Shown: positions 22,346-35,023 of the stretch, one piece after another
Numbering within the stretch: position 1 is the stretch's first letter
Layout of the letters: the number at the start of each line of letters is the position of its first letter
Origin: Schizophyllum amplum
Taxonomy: Eukaryota; Basidiomycota; Agaricomycetes; Agaricales; Schizophyllaceae
Length of the DNA stretch: 64,000 bases
Direction: 5' to 3'
NCBI GenBank assembly: GCA_007026445.1
Contig: VDMD01000001.1
Location: 3,906,001-3,970,000 of the forward strand
Position numbers and translations under genes: made by a program
The notes under the pieces: generated by a model
The model's database searches: none
Told to the model about the DNA's origin: nothing
What the model saw: the letters and a program-made list of their open reading frames with translations, nothing else

Positions 22346-23200
22346 GGTGAGAGGTGTTCGCCTAGATGGTGGAGCGCAGTGAGCTGCCTCCGACCCATGG
22401 CCAGTCCGTTATATTCTCCCCTTTTCACTACTTCCTAACCACTAAATCCGCAGCCGTCCATAGCCAATAGGACCTACCAGGTGACCGCTCACCTGCTGTG
22501 ATCGGACAGCAGGGTCCTGCTTCCCCTACACGCTGTTGACATTGCAAGACCCGCCCGAAAGTCGTGGTGTCATTCACTCATTAGCATAGAGGGGTATCTG
22601 TTCATCGTCTGCCACGGTGAGCGGCTAAAGAGGATATAGGCGCCCATCCGATCATCATTGAACGTTCCCCAGACGATATCTCCGTCGTCCGACCCGCTTT
22701 GCGGGGCCCCACAACGGTCGCTCGCCCGAGACCCTGATGCCCGCCCGCCCGACACCTACCACCTCAACGTCGCCGCGACTATTCATCGTATACAGAACGA
22801 GACCATCTGCAAGTTGCCCTACCTCATCTTTGGACGGACATATCGCCCTCTTTACGTTCGGAGAGCTCTTTTTGCTCGCGAACACCGTGTTCATCCCCGC
22901 TGTTGTTGCAGAATCACTCAGCATGAGCATGTCCGTCACCGATAAGACACACCACTTACGTGCACACTGCGTATCTGTGGCAAATCGGAATATTCACAGG
23001 GAAGGCTAGGCGGCCTGTAGAGATGAGATACGGACGTACTGACCTAGACGGCGGTCTGAAGACGCGCGGATCGGCTATACCGCGCCAGGCGCACTTGATG
23101 AATCTATGAACATCTACCGGCATACAACAATGAGTGCGCGTATCATGTAGTACAACACTGCAAACAAGAACAAGACCGGCCTTGGTTACATCGCATCCTT
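22346..23200. other. Gap between the polyol dehydrogenase and SQS1
   Basis: No gene could be supported. One minus-strand open stretch (22939-22655) has protein-like composition (VLYTMNSRGDVEVVGVGRAG) but no recognisable family, start or partner exon. It could be a decayed gene. Confidence 0.35.
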
Positions 23201-26200
23201 TCACCTCGTTGCACCGAGACCGAGCTTCGTTGTCTTCATGATCGCAGTGAGCGGGGCCTCGAGGCCGCCCGTGGCACCGATTCGGTCTCCATCCTGCCAC
23301 CCCATCGACGCGAGCATCCTAAAGCCCACATTCGTCCCATCAATCTTGGGCGCAGTCTGCGAATAATCCTGTCAGCCTTTAAATTGCGCAAACACATCCT
23401 CATCACTCACCCCACCGACCGTCTCGCCCTCCCTGTGTCTCGGAAGTGGTACACCGCCGCCACCACCTTTCCCCTTCTTCCCCTTCCCTTCCCCGCCTGC
23501 TACGAACGACGACGAACCGAACATGCCGCCCGCGGCCCCTGCCCCTCGCACGATTTTCCCAATCTTGCGCTCATTGACCATATACCCCGTCCGACTCGTC
23601 CTCGTCAACGTCGTATACCTCGCTTCCCCCTTCCCCTTGCTATGGCTCTTCAAATTGAAGGCCGTCGCCACCTCGTGGATCTTCTTCCGCGTCTCCTTCC
23701 CAGCGGGAGGAAGGGACATGCTACTGCGCCCCAGGTCCGCTATGAAGCGGCGCACCTCCACGACGAGAGTCGTCATGTCGATGACGCGGTTGGGGAGGAC
23801 GTGAATGGTGCCCGGGAGGACTTCTCCCTTCTTGCCGCGCGGCTGGCCATAGTCGGGGTCGATCTCACGCGCCGCGGCGGCGATGGCCTTCTTCATTTTC
23901 TTGCCGCCCTTCTTGGGTGCGAGCGGGTCGGCGGCAAGTTGCATGCGGGCGAGCTGGCGCGCACGCTTGTTGGCGGCTTTCTTGGCACGGTCGTTCTCCC
24001 ACTGCTCCTGTAGGTCCTTCGGCAAATGCTGGTACTTCTCCTTCTTACGTTCTGAAAAACATTAATCTTTACACGCGTAAATAGGGTCGGTAAACTCACT
24101 GGAGGCCGTGAATTTGTTGAACTGTGCGAGATCGTCAAGGTCATCTTCGTCGATTTCGAACGAGCCATTGAGTATGGTGTCGAAGAGCTTGTCGTGGCGC
24201 TTTTTGCCTTTGCCCTTCAGTAGATGCTGATTTTGCGCCAATAGTGCCTAGTTGATCGTTAGTGCACAGCAATTCAGGTATCAGCGCTCACTCACCTCGA
24301 CGTGATCCAAGAACGCCTCATCACCGTCTGCGTTTGTCCAGTCCATCGCCTCGTAGTCATCGTCGCCCTCCCATGCGCCTTCCATCCGCACGTCCTCGTC
24401 ATCGGAGTCGTCCACCGCTGCAGCGGGTGTTGCACGCTGCTTCCCCTTAGCCGCCCGCATGCGCTCGAGCCGCTTGCGGAAGCTCGTACCCGGCGAGTCC
24501 CCGTCCTCGCTGCTATCGTCGCTAGACTCCTCTTCCTCATCGGACTCCCCCAGCATCTGCATCTCCTCTTGAGCAAATACAGCCTCCATGTCTGCTTCGC
24601 CATCGTCGTCACTGCTGCTCTCGCTCTCGCTCCCGCTCCCGCGCTGGCTGACCGCCTCATCCTCCGCGCGCAAAATTTCCCCATCCCGAATATCGTCCAT
24701 CGTCACATGCCGCTGCCCGTCCGGTCCCATGGAGTCCACAAAGCTCCTCATCGCGTCCTTGTCCTCCACCAACTCGACGTCCAAGGCCATCCCTTCCGCG
24801 ACCCCATCCTGAGCTTCGCCTTCCTCATCGTCGCTACCCCATTCCAGATCGGAGTCCCCCCGTCGCCGCTCCGCATAGCGCGGGTCCGGCGCCCACAGCT
24901 CGTCCTCGTGCATGGCCCCAAAGGCACCGAACCCGAGTGTGCCCCATTCGCCCTTGGGCCGCCTACCGCGCTTCTTGTGCTTCTGGCGCTCGCGGATGCG
25001 CTGGCGCGCGCGGCCGTCGGGGGTCACGGCGGGAGCGTGGCGGGGCTGCCGGGTACCTTGACGGTCGGCGAAGGAGAAGAGAGGCGTGAAGACTGTGTGC
25101 GCGGTCGAGGTGGTGGTGTGTGCAGCCGCGAAGTTCGACGAACTCGGTGTGGAGGGACCTGGCGCGGACGACGAGGGTAACTTGCTGGTGTCCAATGTCT
25201 GTGTCGTGCCCGTCAACATGGACGTCATTGGGGGCACGACAGACGGGGCGCCGGGCGCAGGTGTCGCCCGCCCGGAGCGCGGGTGCGGCGCGACGTAGAC
25301 GATGATCTCGTCCTCATCCTGCAGAGACTTTGTGAGCTGGGCAAGGCGCCTAGGGGCGGTGGTCGGCGCGTCGATGACGGCGTCGTGACGCGGGTTGACG
25401 GCCTCGGCAGGCGTGACGGGCGTGGGCGTCGTGTCAACGAAGAAAGTTGGCTGCTCTTCAGTGGCTGGAAGAGGACCAGTGGGTGTCGTATCGATCACGG
25501 AAGAAGGCGATGCGTCAACCGCGAGTTTAGATTGCTCTTCGGCTGTACACGCGGGTGCTGGAGTCACTTCTACGAACGCCAGGTTCGCTTCTACAGGCGC
25601 AGGCGCCGTATCCACAGGCGCCGGCGCCGTATCCACAGGTATCGGGGTCGTTTCCATGAGTGCCGGAGACGTGTCCACAGGCGCCAAAGTTGTTTCCACG
25701 AGAGCCGAGGATTCTGCGGAAACAATAGGCGGAGACAACGGGGCACCAGTGGCGCCAGCCTCGAGCAAGTCGCTGACTTGGACCGTAGGCACGTCCGCGG
25801 CCTCAGTCACGTGCGCGTCGCTGACCTCAGTTGTAGGCGCTTCGGTAGCCTCAACCGCGGGCATTGGCTGCTCGACCTCAGAGGCTACCGGTGCCGGCTG
25901 CTCAACCTCAAAGGCAACCGGTGCTGGCTGGTCCAAGTCTACCGGTGCCGGCTGCACCGCGTCCATCTCAACTTCGATGGTGGAAGTTGTCTGCGAGGTC
26001 ATAGTCGCCTGCGAGGTGTCCATAGTTGACTGCGAGGTTTCGATAGTCGTCTGCGAGGTTTCGATAGTCGTCTGCGAGGTTTCGACAGTCGTCTGCGAGC
26101 TGTCGACAGTGGAAATCGTTTGTGAGATGTCGTGGGAGATGTCGATGAATGCTCCTGTTGCGGCGGGGTCGAAGTCCGGCGTAGACTCGGGCGCGACGTC

Positions 26201-27304
26201 CGGCGTGAACTCGGGCGCGACGTCCGGCGTGGACTCGGGCGCGACGTCCGACATGGACTCGGGCGCAACGTCCACAGTGGACTCGGGCGCAACTTCCACA
26301 GTGGACTCGAGCGCAACGTCCACAGTGGGCTCGAGCGCAACGTCCTCCTCCATCGTTGTCTCCGCTGATGGTGGTGCCATAGCTGGCCCCTCGTCAACGA
26401 CCATGGCTTCGGATGATGTAGGTGCCGCCTCCGTCATCATTGTCTCCGCCGCCGTTCGGTCCCCGTCCGTGCTGATGTAGAACCCAGTGAACCGCTCCTC
26501 CACCTCCTGCACCGTACTCGTTGCGATCGCCCCTGAGTCGACCTGCTCCTGGAACTTGCCGATGTCCGCGAAGTCGATCTCCTCTAGCTCATCATCGTCA
26601 TCATCGTCATCGTCTTCCTCCTCCTCGATGTGGAAGACCCTGTTGACGCGATCGGCGGTCGGGACGTGACTCTTCTCGCGCTCGTCTGGATGTATGCAGT
26701 AGTTAGCGGCTAGTATAACAATTTCCATGTTGCCACGCACCGATCTCCTCAACTCCTGGCTCGAAGATCTCCTCCTCCTCTTGAAAGAGCGTGGCCGTGA
26801 ACGTCGAGCGCACGAAGACGATCGGACGCAGCAGCGGCCGCTCCTCGTACAGCAGACTCGACAACGGCGCGTTGTACGATCCCATCTTGCCCGGCTTCCG
26901 CCCACGCCCCGCATTCCGCGTCGGCGTTGATGGCGCGGTCCCGCGCAGAGGGCTGAAGACCTCTTGCCGAGCTGCCATACCCCGACCTCTGTTGTTCGCA
27001 TTCCCGCGACCGCGCCCGCCGCCGCCGCCGCCGCCCCGTCCCGCGAAGCCACCGCGCGGTGAATCTGGGATCGCTGAGCACCACCAATTAGGCATCGCGC
27101 GCGCTGCTACGCACTGTCGTACAGCGGGATGGGGAGATCGAATTCGTCGAAGGGGACGTAGCCGGTCCCTCCGCCTCCCCCTCCCCTGCCGCGACCTCCT
27201 CGGCCACGGCCCCTCCCTCTTCCTCCACGAACGCCGCCGCCACCGCCTCGAGTGGGGGCAGCTTGACCGCCCCGGCCGCGCTTGTTGTTTCCCCTGGCCA
27301 TCAT
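23201..27304 (-). CDS. SQS1: R3H and G-patch protein SQS1-like
   Basis: Sqs1/Pfa1 in yeast is a G-patch partner of the DEAH helicase Prp43 in splicing and ribosome maturation; the same role is inferred. The protein starts MMARGNNKRGRGGQ, followed by Gly/Arg-rich RGG stretches (likely RNA binding). A very large acidic middle exon (about 26690-24298) follows, with tandem repeats (T-S-Q-T-T-I-E and D-V-A-P-E-S-T units). Next come FEIDEDDLDDLAQFNKFTAS and the R3H domain (IHVLPNRVIDMTTLVVEVRR...KIHEVATAFNLKSHSKG). The last exon (23356-23201) encodes the G-patch: GFRMLASMGWQDGDRIG ... IMKTTKLGLG. The intron 23410-23357 must be spliced to reach it; otherwise the frame stops 38 bp early in the intron and the G-patch is lost. 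It is divergent from USE1. Confidence 0.88.
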
Positions 27305-27528
27305 TCGAATTGTTCTGAAGCCTTTGTGAACTTGGATGAATCTGGACGAGTAGTGTTGTGTCCAGAGTAAAATTTGCGAACGCGGATTATGTAGACGCGG
27401 AACGGGGAGAGAAGATGCGAGATGACGAAGTACGAGTAACTGATCGGCGTCTGCCGGTTCCGGTAGCCGGCCCGCGCACGACTTACGCTGCAGCTCTCTT
27501 ACAGTGTACATTCATCTTGCAGACCTCA
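27305..27528. promoter_or_regulatory. Shared promoter interval of SQS1 and USE1
   Basis: These 224 bp lie between divergent starts. No TATA box or repeat was recognised. Confidence 0.35.
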
Positions 27529-28630
27529 ATGGCAGTGACCACAGAGCTCAGCTCCCACGACGAAGTCAACCTCGGACGACTGGTGCGCCGCTTGGAAAAG
27601 TCGACCTCGAACACCCTCTGGGACGATGCGGACCACCCAGCGACGTGGATGCAGTGCTTGGCCACGCTCGAGGTACTGGACAGTGTCCGGCTGAAAGGCT
27701 TAACTATGCTGATTAAATGCAGAAAGTCAAGTACGCGCGCCACCTGCTGAGGAACCTCGAGCTGAACAATGTCGACGCCACTCCGTGAGCAGCCGCCCTG
27801 TAATTGGCATTCCCGCGCGCTAACCTCCCTGCAGCCAGCAAACCAAGTCGTATGCTGCGATGAAGGCTGTGCTCGACGGAGTGGAGGCATCCGTGCAGGA
27901 TGTGGAGCGGGTGCGCACTCCCTCTCCCCATCTTCACCAAGCTCACGCGCATGTCAGAAACTGGCCCCGCAACCGCCGCGCCCAGAGCGTCTACTCGACC
28001 AACTTCCGCTCCCCCTACCACCTCGCATCGAGCCGACTCCCGCTCCCGATCAACCTACGAGGGAAGATATCGCTCCAGGCCCTATCGGCGACCTCATCCC
28101 CTCCGAGCCCGGGCAAGCATCTCCTCCCGCGGACCTCCTCTCTCCCTCGACCGAGCCCACCTCACCATCTGACCCCACCGCCGCCCCTGACCTCACCACC
28201 ACCATGCCCACGCTCCTCTCACCCGCTGCACCAGCTGCGCCCACGAGCTCCACGACCACCGCCATCGCGCCCAAGTTCCTGCAGAACTCGCAAGCCCTCC
28301 AGACCGAGCTCTCTGACCAGCTCGCACAGATGAGCGCGCAGCTGCGGCGGAACGCGCTGCACTTCCAGGACGCGCTGGTCAAGGACAAGGCGGTGGTCGA
28401 GGCTGCGGGGGAGAAGGTGGAGAGCAATCTCGGGATGCTGACGAGTACGAGGGTGCGGTTGAGGTGAGCTGTCCCAGCGATCGCAGATAATGCTGCCAGA
28501 GACTAACACGTTACCCAGAGACCACCGCGGCAAGAGCGGAAGCACGACATGCCTCGTCGTCGCATGTGTGGTCATCACGCTCATCCTCTTCATCATGATG
28601 GTCGCGCTCATTCGAATTACGCGCCGCTGA
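27529..28630 (+). CDS. USE1: SNARE protein USE1 (ER-localised Qc-SNARE)
   Basis: USE1 acts with Sec20 and Ufe1 in fusion of Golgi-derived vesicles at the endoplasmic reticulum. Five exons close in frame (27529-27672, 27723-27784, 27835-27910, 27958-28463, 28519-28630), giving 299 residues. Evidence is the N-terminal block VNLGRLVRRLEKS and YARHLLRNLE, then a Pro/Ser/Thr-rich variable middle. The SNARE-like helix follows (LQTELSDQLAQMSAQLRRNA, then FQDALVKDKAVVEAAGEKVE). A C-terminal anchor begins CLVVACVVITLILFIMM and ends LIRITRR, with only a few residues on the lumenal side. This is the tail-anchored layout of the family. Confidence 0.85.
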
Positions 28631-28977
28631 GTGGCAGTATCGGCCCATGTGTCTCACTCTCGCCTCGATTCTTTACCATGATATCTGTTACCTCCCGTGG
28701 AACGTTGTTCTCATTTTCCTGCTATGGAATGCTATCTGATCATTATCGCTCGACCTGCCCGTCTGGTTCATACCAACCCTTGTACTCGTCCTACTAATTT
28801 AGCAAGACCCATGTCGATCAAGGCCGTGCACGCAAAGACCTTCGAGGTCGTCCACTGCAGGGCCACCAGGCAGTGCGCATCTTCTACATAACAACACCAG
28901 CGGTGCGTAGCCTTTCCACAACGATCACCCACGAATATCCTTATTGTCTTTCTTACTCCTCATTTTCCACGCGCCAC
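28631..28977. other. Gap between USE1 and the second pheromone module
   Basis: No gene is recognised. It holds the USE1 3' region. The duplicated pheromone segment starts at about 28978 with GTGCTGACTCACG, which matches the first bases of the window. Confidence 0.45.
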
Positions 28978-29127
28978 CGTGCTGACTCACGCCGGACCAA
29001 CTGCTGTGGGTATGAGCCGCTGCAGCTCAAACAATAGTACGGTGGAGGATCAAGTTGTGGAAGCGCTCACCGTCCTACGGCTGTGCTCTCCGTCGCAACA
29101 CGCGGCACGACCCGCGCAAAATCCGTA

Positions 29128-29223
29128 CAATGAGCTCCGGGCCTCACCTGCAATGAGGTCCGGCCACCTGCAATGAGCTCCAGCCACCTGCAATGAGCTC
29201 CAGCCACCTGCAATGAGCTCCGA
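29128..29223 (+). repeat. 20-bp tandem repeat upstream of pheromone gene 2
   Basis: Three consecutive near-perfect 20-bp units end in CCACCTGCAATGAGCTC (29161-29180, 29181-29200, 29201-29220), preceded by two degenerate units. The homologous place in copy 1 (about 170-195) has a single unit. The array therefore grew after the two modules separated. It lies about 90-185 bp upstream of the TATA box. Confidence 0.85.
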
Positions 29224-29312
29224 CTCTCAATTGTCCGCATTCATCCCCGAACAACACAATTGCGCGGAAGCACATTATTGTCTTTCACTCTTGCAAGTGA
29301 GACACCACGCGA

Positions 29313-29319
29313 TATAAAA
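29313..29319 (+). promoter_or_regulatory. TATA box of pheromone gene 2
   Basis: TATAAAA in the context CGCGATATAAAAGCGCGCG is the same as at 264-270. It lies about 300 bp before the start codon, so the transcript has a long leader that includes the minisatellite at 29475-29600. Confidence 0.65.
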
Positions 29320-29474
29320 GCGCGCGCGCAGGACGCCCAGGGGAGCCAGCCACCTACTTTTCTTTCCGACCCAAACCCCACACCCGCAACGGACGAGCCC
29401 TTTACCTGCGAAGCTATCTGACCACATACTACCTCCTTCGTCTTCAACAAACACTTGACGGCCTCTGCACCGCT

Positions 29475-29600
29475 CGCCAGTCTTAGTACGCACTCTCCAG
29501 TCTTACCACTCTCCAGTCTCACCCACTCTCCAGTCTTACGCACTCTCCAGTCTTACGCACTCTCCAGTCTTACCACTCTCCAGTCTTACCCACTCTCCAC
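29475..29600 (+). repeat. Minisatellite in the pheromone leader
   Basis: About eight imperfect copies of a 15-17 bp unit, CACTCTCCAGTCTTAC, end 16 bp before the pheromone ATG. The matching interval of copy 1 (about 5960-6016) lacks the array. It lies between TATA box and start codon, so it is probably transcribed. Confidence 0.85.
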
Positions 29601-29616
29601 ACCCGTCGGACCCATC

Positions 29617-29838
29617 ATGGACGCCTTCCCCATCTCGCTTGCGTCCCTCATTCCCTCCGCTGCCTCCGGGTCCGCAACGCCCCCGCCGACGCCCGTCGAG
29701 CCCGGCTTCGTTCCCTCAGCAGCGTTGTCCTCCCTGCCCCCGTCCGCGGCACTGTCGACTATCCTGGAGGGCATCCCGGTCGACGAGGAGCGACAGTGCG
29801 GTAACAACAGCAACGGGTTCTACTGTGTTGTGTCGTAG
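29617..29838 (+). CDS. Lipopeptide mating-pheromone precursor (intact)
   Basis: The product is 73 residues from a single exon, ATG 29617 to TAG 29836-29838. The layout is that of basidiomycete STE3-ligand precursors: a variable Ser/Pro/Ala-rich leader, an acidic-basic processing site (DEER), a short mature region and a C-terminal CaaX box (CVVS). Serine in the last position favours farnesylation. Cleavage after ER, farnesylation of the CaaX cysteine, removal of VVS and carboxymethylation would give QCGNNSNGFYC with a farnesyl methyl-ester cysteine. This processing is known for the family and inferred here. The internal cysteine next to the N terminus of the mature peptide is noteworthy. No pheromone receptor gene is seen in the window. 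The gene faces FunK1-D tail to tail. Confidence 0.88.
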   Translation: MDAFPISLASLIPSAASGSATPPPTPVEPGFVPSAALSSLPPSAALSTILEGIPVDEERQCGNNSNGFYCVVS

Positions 29839-30498
29839 TATCTCGATGTGATATCATGGACTAGGCGCCGGTGAGCGAAGATGTGCGCGCGACGGAAGGA
29901 GCTGATAGAGTTGGTTTGTCAGTAGTCCGACGACCTCTTCGACTTCATCAATCCACTCACGCGTTCACGGAGTCGCTCGACACCCCTGCGATACCTACCA
30001 TGGACTAATTATTCGCTTCTCTATCATAGGACCTTTTTTATTACCCCCTTTATTGTGCGTGTTCTCAGCCCTCGTATACGCTGATCGCGCGTGTTAACAC
30101 TCTTCGCAGTATTTATTCTCGTACTCATCGTCTGCGCTAAGAGCAGACGGTCTGCTCTGAGCAGTTGCCTACTCACCTATCACGAAGGATAATTTCCGCG
30201 TATCATGGACAATACTTACGATACTTATAAAGTCTCACACGGACGCAGCAGACATCCTACTTATATTTACCTACTTTACTGATTTCCTTGCTAATACCGG
30301 ACATGTGGCTTCGGCTCTCTCTTCTTGCATATGTCAATGTATATGGTACATACCTTACCTTATAGATACAGCGGACCTGAAGGCCTGACCCTTCATAATG
30401 CATGATGCATGATGCCTCGCCCTTCCGTACGGCCCCCAAGCTCCGACAAACGATTGAACGCGGACGTCGATGGAGGACGAACGACTTGCAGCAGGGTG
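29839..30498. other. Spacer between pheromone gene 2 and FunK1-D
   Basis: No gene is seen. It aligns in blocks with 6246-6960, so it is part of the duplicated module. An inverted repeat built from AGAGCAGACGGTCTGCTCT lies near 30140-30160 and could form a hairpin in the 3' region. Confidence 0.5.
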
Positions 30499-30603
30499 CA
30501 ATGTATGTCTACGCATCATGAGCCTCCGAGTGGCGAGAAGAGGATGGGCGCGCCGGGCCCCGATTCTTCTTGGTCGGAGACTCGTCCAATTCTTCCTGCA
30601 ACT
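30499..30603 (-). repeat. Duplicated 3' tail of a FunK1 gene
   Basis: This stretch repeats the last 100 or so bases of FunK1-D (30652-30758), including GGATGGGCGCGCCGGGCCCCG and the following block, with some changes. On the minus strand it encodes the conserved C-terminal tail (DESPTKKNRG-like) without a kinase. The repeat unit also includes the flanking CGGAACGACTTGCA, so it looks like a local tandem duplication of about 150 bp. It lies beyond the FunK1-D stop. Confidence 0.75.
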
Positions 30604-30660
30604 TCGAAGTCGGAACGACTTGCATATGCGGACACGAATAAAACAGGGTACAATATGTGT

Positions 30661-33185
30661 CTACGCATCGTGAGACTCCCCGGAATGGCGAAGAGAGGAT
30701 GGGCGCGCCGGGCCCCGATTCTTCTTGGTCGGAGACTCGTCCAACTCCTCCTGCGACTTCCGCTTGGTGCTGGACGAGTGCGAGTAGGGGAGAGCACGCT
30801 GCGGCTTCAACAATTCCACCGACAAGCTAGGGAGTTGACCGCCGCCAACGTCGATGTCGTCTTCATCGTCCGATTCGAACAACGGCCCACCTGCTTCCAG
30901 GTCGTCGATCGTAGTCTGTATAGCGTGGAGGACGAAATTGTAACGCTGCTTCGAATCCTTGCGCATCGCACTGACGTCGCGGATATGCGCTCTTTCCTTC
31001 TCCACAAGCGTCTGCCTTCCGTTGTAATTTTCTAGGCAGAAGTCGTGCAGATGTTCGAGAAGCGGCACAAAGGGCCTGAACCAAGGTTTGACGGCCTCCT
31101 TTTGAAAGGGAAGGGCAAGGTGTAGCATTTTCGCGGCGAAAGCCTGTCTGGGGCTGTCGCTTCCCCATTCGGTTAACATGTCCGTCTGGGCGAACTTTCC
31201 CGGACCGTCGTAGCTGAAACAGATCCAACATAGGCACCTAAGCGTGCATGTCTGAGTCAACAATCGTCCTCTCAAGAGCTCAGCGGCTTACCAATAAAAA
31301 GATTCCAGATCGTCTGAATAATCATGCATCAGGCGCTGCGAATCTGGTGGCACCGTCTGCGCATCCGGGTCCGCAAGTTCATATTCATAACTATTCAGCA
31401 CGTGAAGTGATTGAAAAGCGCGCGTGCCCTGCAGTGAGACCGTCAGCTTACGCCGGAATGGCCTCTTATCACCTACTTACCGTCCGATAATCAACGCCGA
31501 CCTTGCTCGATTCAGACAGCAAGGAAACGGCCATATCGAGGTCGATGAGCACGCCCTTCCACCCTTCTGGTGCATCCAGAACTCCCATAAGGATGTTGGT
31601 AATACTGACATCCCTGTGAAGAATGTACATGTCCCACAAGCCGCGATGACCTTGGGTATGTCAGCTGCGAATTCAGACATTCATACCGCCGACGTACCAT
31701 TGATCGCATCTCGGAGGGTGACCAGGATCTGAATGTGATCCTTGAAGTGGTCGATCGAGTCACCGTAGCGGCGGAGAACGATTGAAGACCACTCGCAGTC
31801 GTGAAATTTCGTTCCGTCTCCCGTACCCCCCGGCCAACGGCTCTCCGTCACTCTCCAGACCCTCGTGTCGTAGGCTAACATCTGACCCACGCCCGTCACG
31901 CCGACCGCCTTGCGCAAGAACTTCCACTCGGGAACTCGACCTGACGGGCGGTACGACTGTTTGACGATCACGGTGCCGAGGGTCGCATGCTCGCCTGCCC
32001 AGTACACCCCGCCGCGACCGCGCAAACCGCGGCGGAAGTGCAGCGGCCTGCTGTTGACGCGGATCTTGAGCTTTTCCTCAACGCACGGGCGCGCAGTGCC
32101 CAACTTTCCGTCATCATCACCACTCGGAACCTCGTTCGTCGCAAGGTTTGACTGGGGTGCTTCATCGTCGAGGATCCTGAGGAACGTCGATTCGTAGTAG
32201 CGAGTACACTGCCCGTGTACGTCCTCGAAGTAGAGCGTAGGGTTGTAGCCGATGCTCTCCGCGTCGTCCGAGCAAATGAGGCCAAAGAGGTGTACGAAGG
32301 CGACCGGGTCCTCGTGAAAGTTGACATAGGTGGTCGACATCATGCCGCAGCGGTCGAAGCGAAAGACACGAAAGCTCTTCTCGGTCATGATGAAGGTGAG
32401 CACGAACTCGCGGTTGTGCTGCTGACTGAAGCATTGCCTGCTGTTCGTCAGCACGCTGCAGCACTAAATATTATCACGACGCACTCGGCATGAACACTCA
32501 GCTGGATTCCATCCCCGAGTGGGTTGGAGTCTGCGTCTGTTTTGGCGTCGCCGAGGGTGGTAACGAACTCGTAGTCGGTCCGACCGCAGTCAATGGGAAG
32601 GCTGCAGCTGGTAGAGGAGGGCGGAAAGCGACTTTCGCCATTCACGAGACGCCCTCGACCAACGAAGCGGTAGGCGGGGCTCGTCTTGAGCTGTCCATCG
32701 ACATGCACAGCGTGGTCAATGTCTTTGTTCCCCGTCACCCCGAGTCGCCTGTCGCCAATGTTGAAAAACTCCATGAGCGCGCTGAGGATAGCCGTCTGAG
32801 GCAGATACAGGTCCCGCTCATGTATGGGAGACGCAGGGATGTCCAGCCACCGGCGTTGTGCATAGTCATACAGAGGAGTCTCGCGCAAGAAGGACCGTAT
32901 ATTTGTAGCTTGAGCGTCGTCAGGCTTGGGAGGAGCTACCTGGTCAACGTGATGGGTTTCAAGATCATGCTTGGGGTGGGGTTGAGAAAGCTTCGTCATT
33001 GTAAAAAGATCCTGCCTCCAGTCGATCCGGTCTTCACTGGAATCACCGCATATCGATGGCGTAAATTGCACACCAGTACTCTCTATTGGCTCAGGAAGGG
33101 CAATTTGGCAGCCCTCGGGCGTTTTTGTGATTTGTCGATCAGCAGCAAGCGAGGTACTGGCGTCGGTGACGGGGTCGGTCGACAT
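30661..33185 (-). CDS. FunK1-type protein kinase (copy D)
   Basis: Five exons close in frame (33185-32485, 32437-31698, 31650-31481, 31428-31292, 31237-30661), giving 774 residues. It has GRGGVYWA, VIVKQSYRP, LHRDVSITNIL, DLD and WCLCWICF, so the catalytic residues are all present. The last exon is the same length as in copy A (577 nt) and ends in the same GESHDA tail. The first half is closest to copy C. This mosaic suggests exchange between copies. The start MSTDPVTDAST resembles that of copy E (MSTDPATDLSA), which supports ATG 33185; an upstream in-frame ATG at 33221 is possible. Confidence 0.9.

Positions 33186-35023
<1,838 letters not shown>

Noticed and set aside
23372..23410. Stop near 23372 as the end of SQS1
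   Set aside because: The stop lies inside an intron (23410-23357). Splicing adds a complete G-patch domain.
29128..29223. CRISPR-like array
   Set aside because: Units are adjacent with no unique spacers, and the genome is eukaryotic. It is a tandem repeat.
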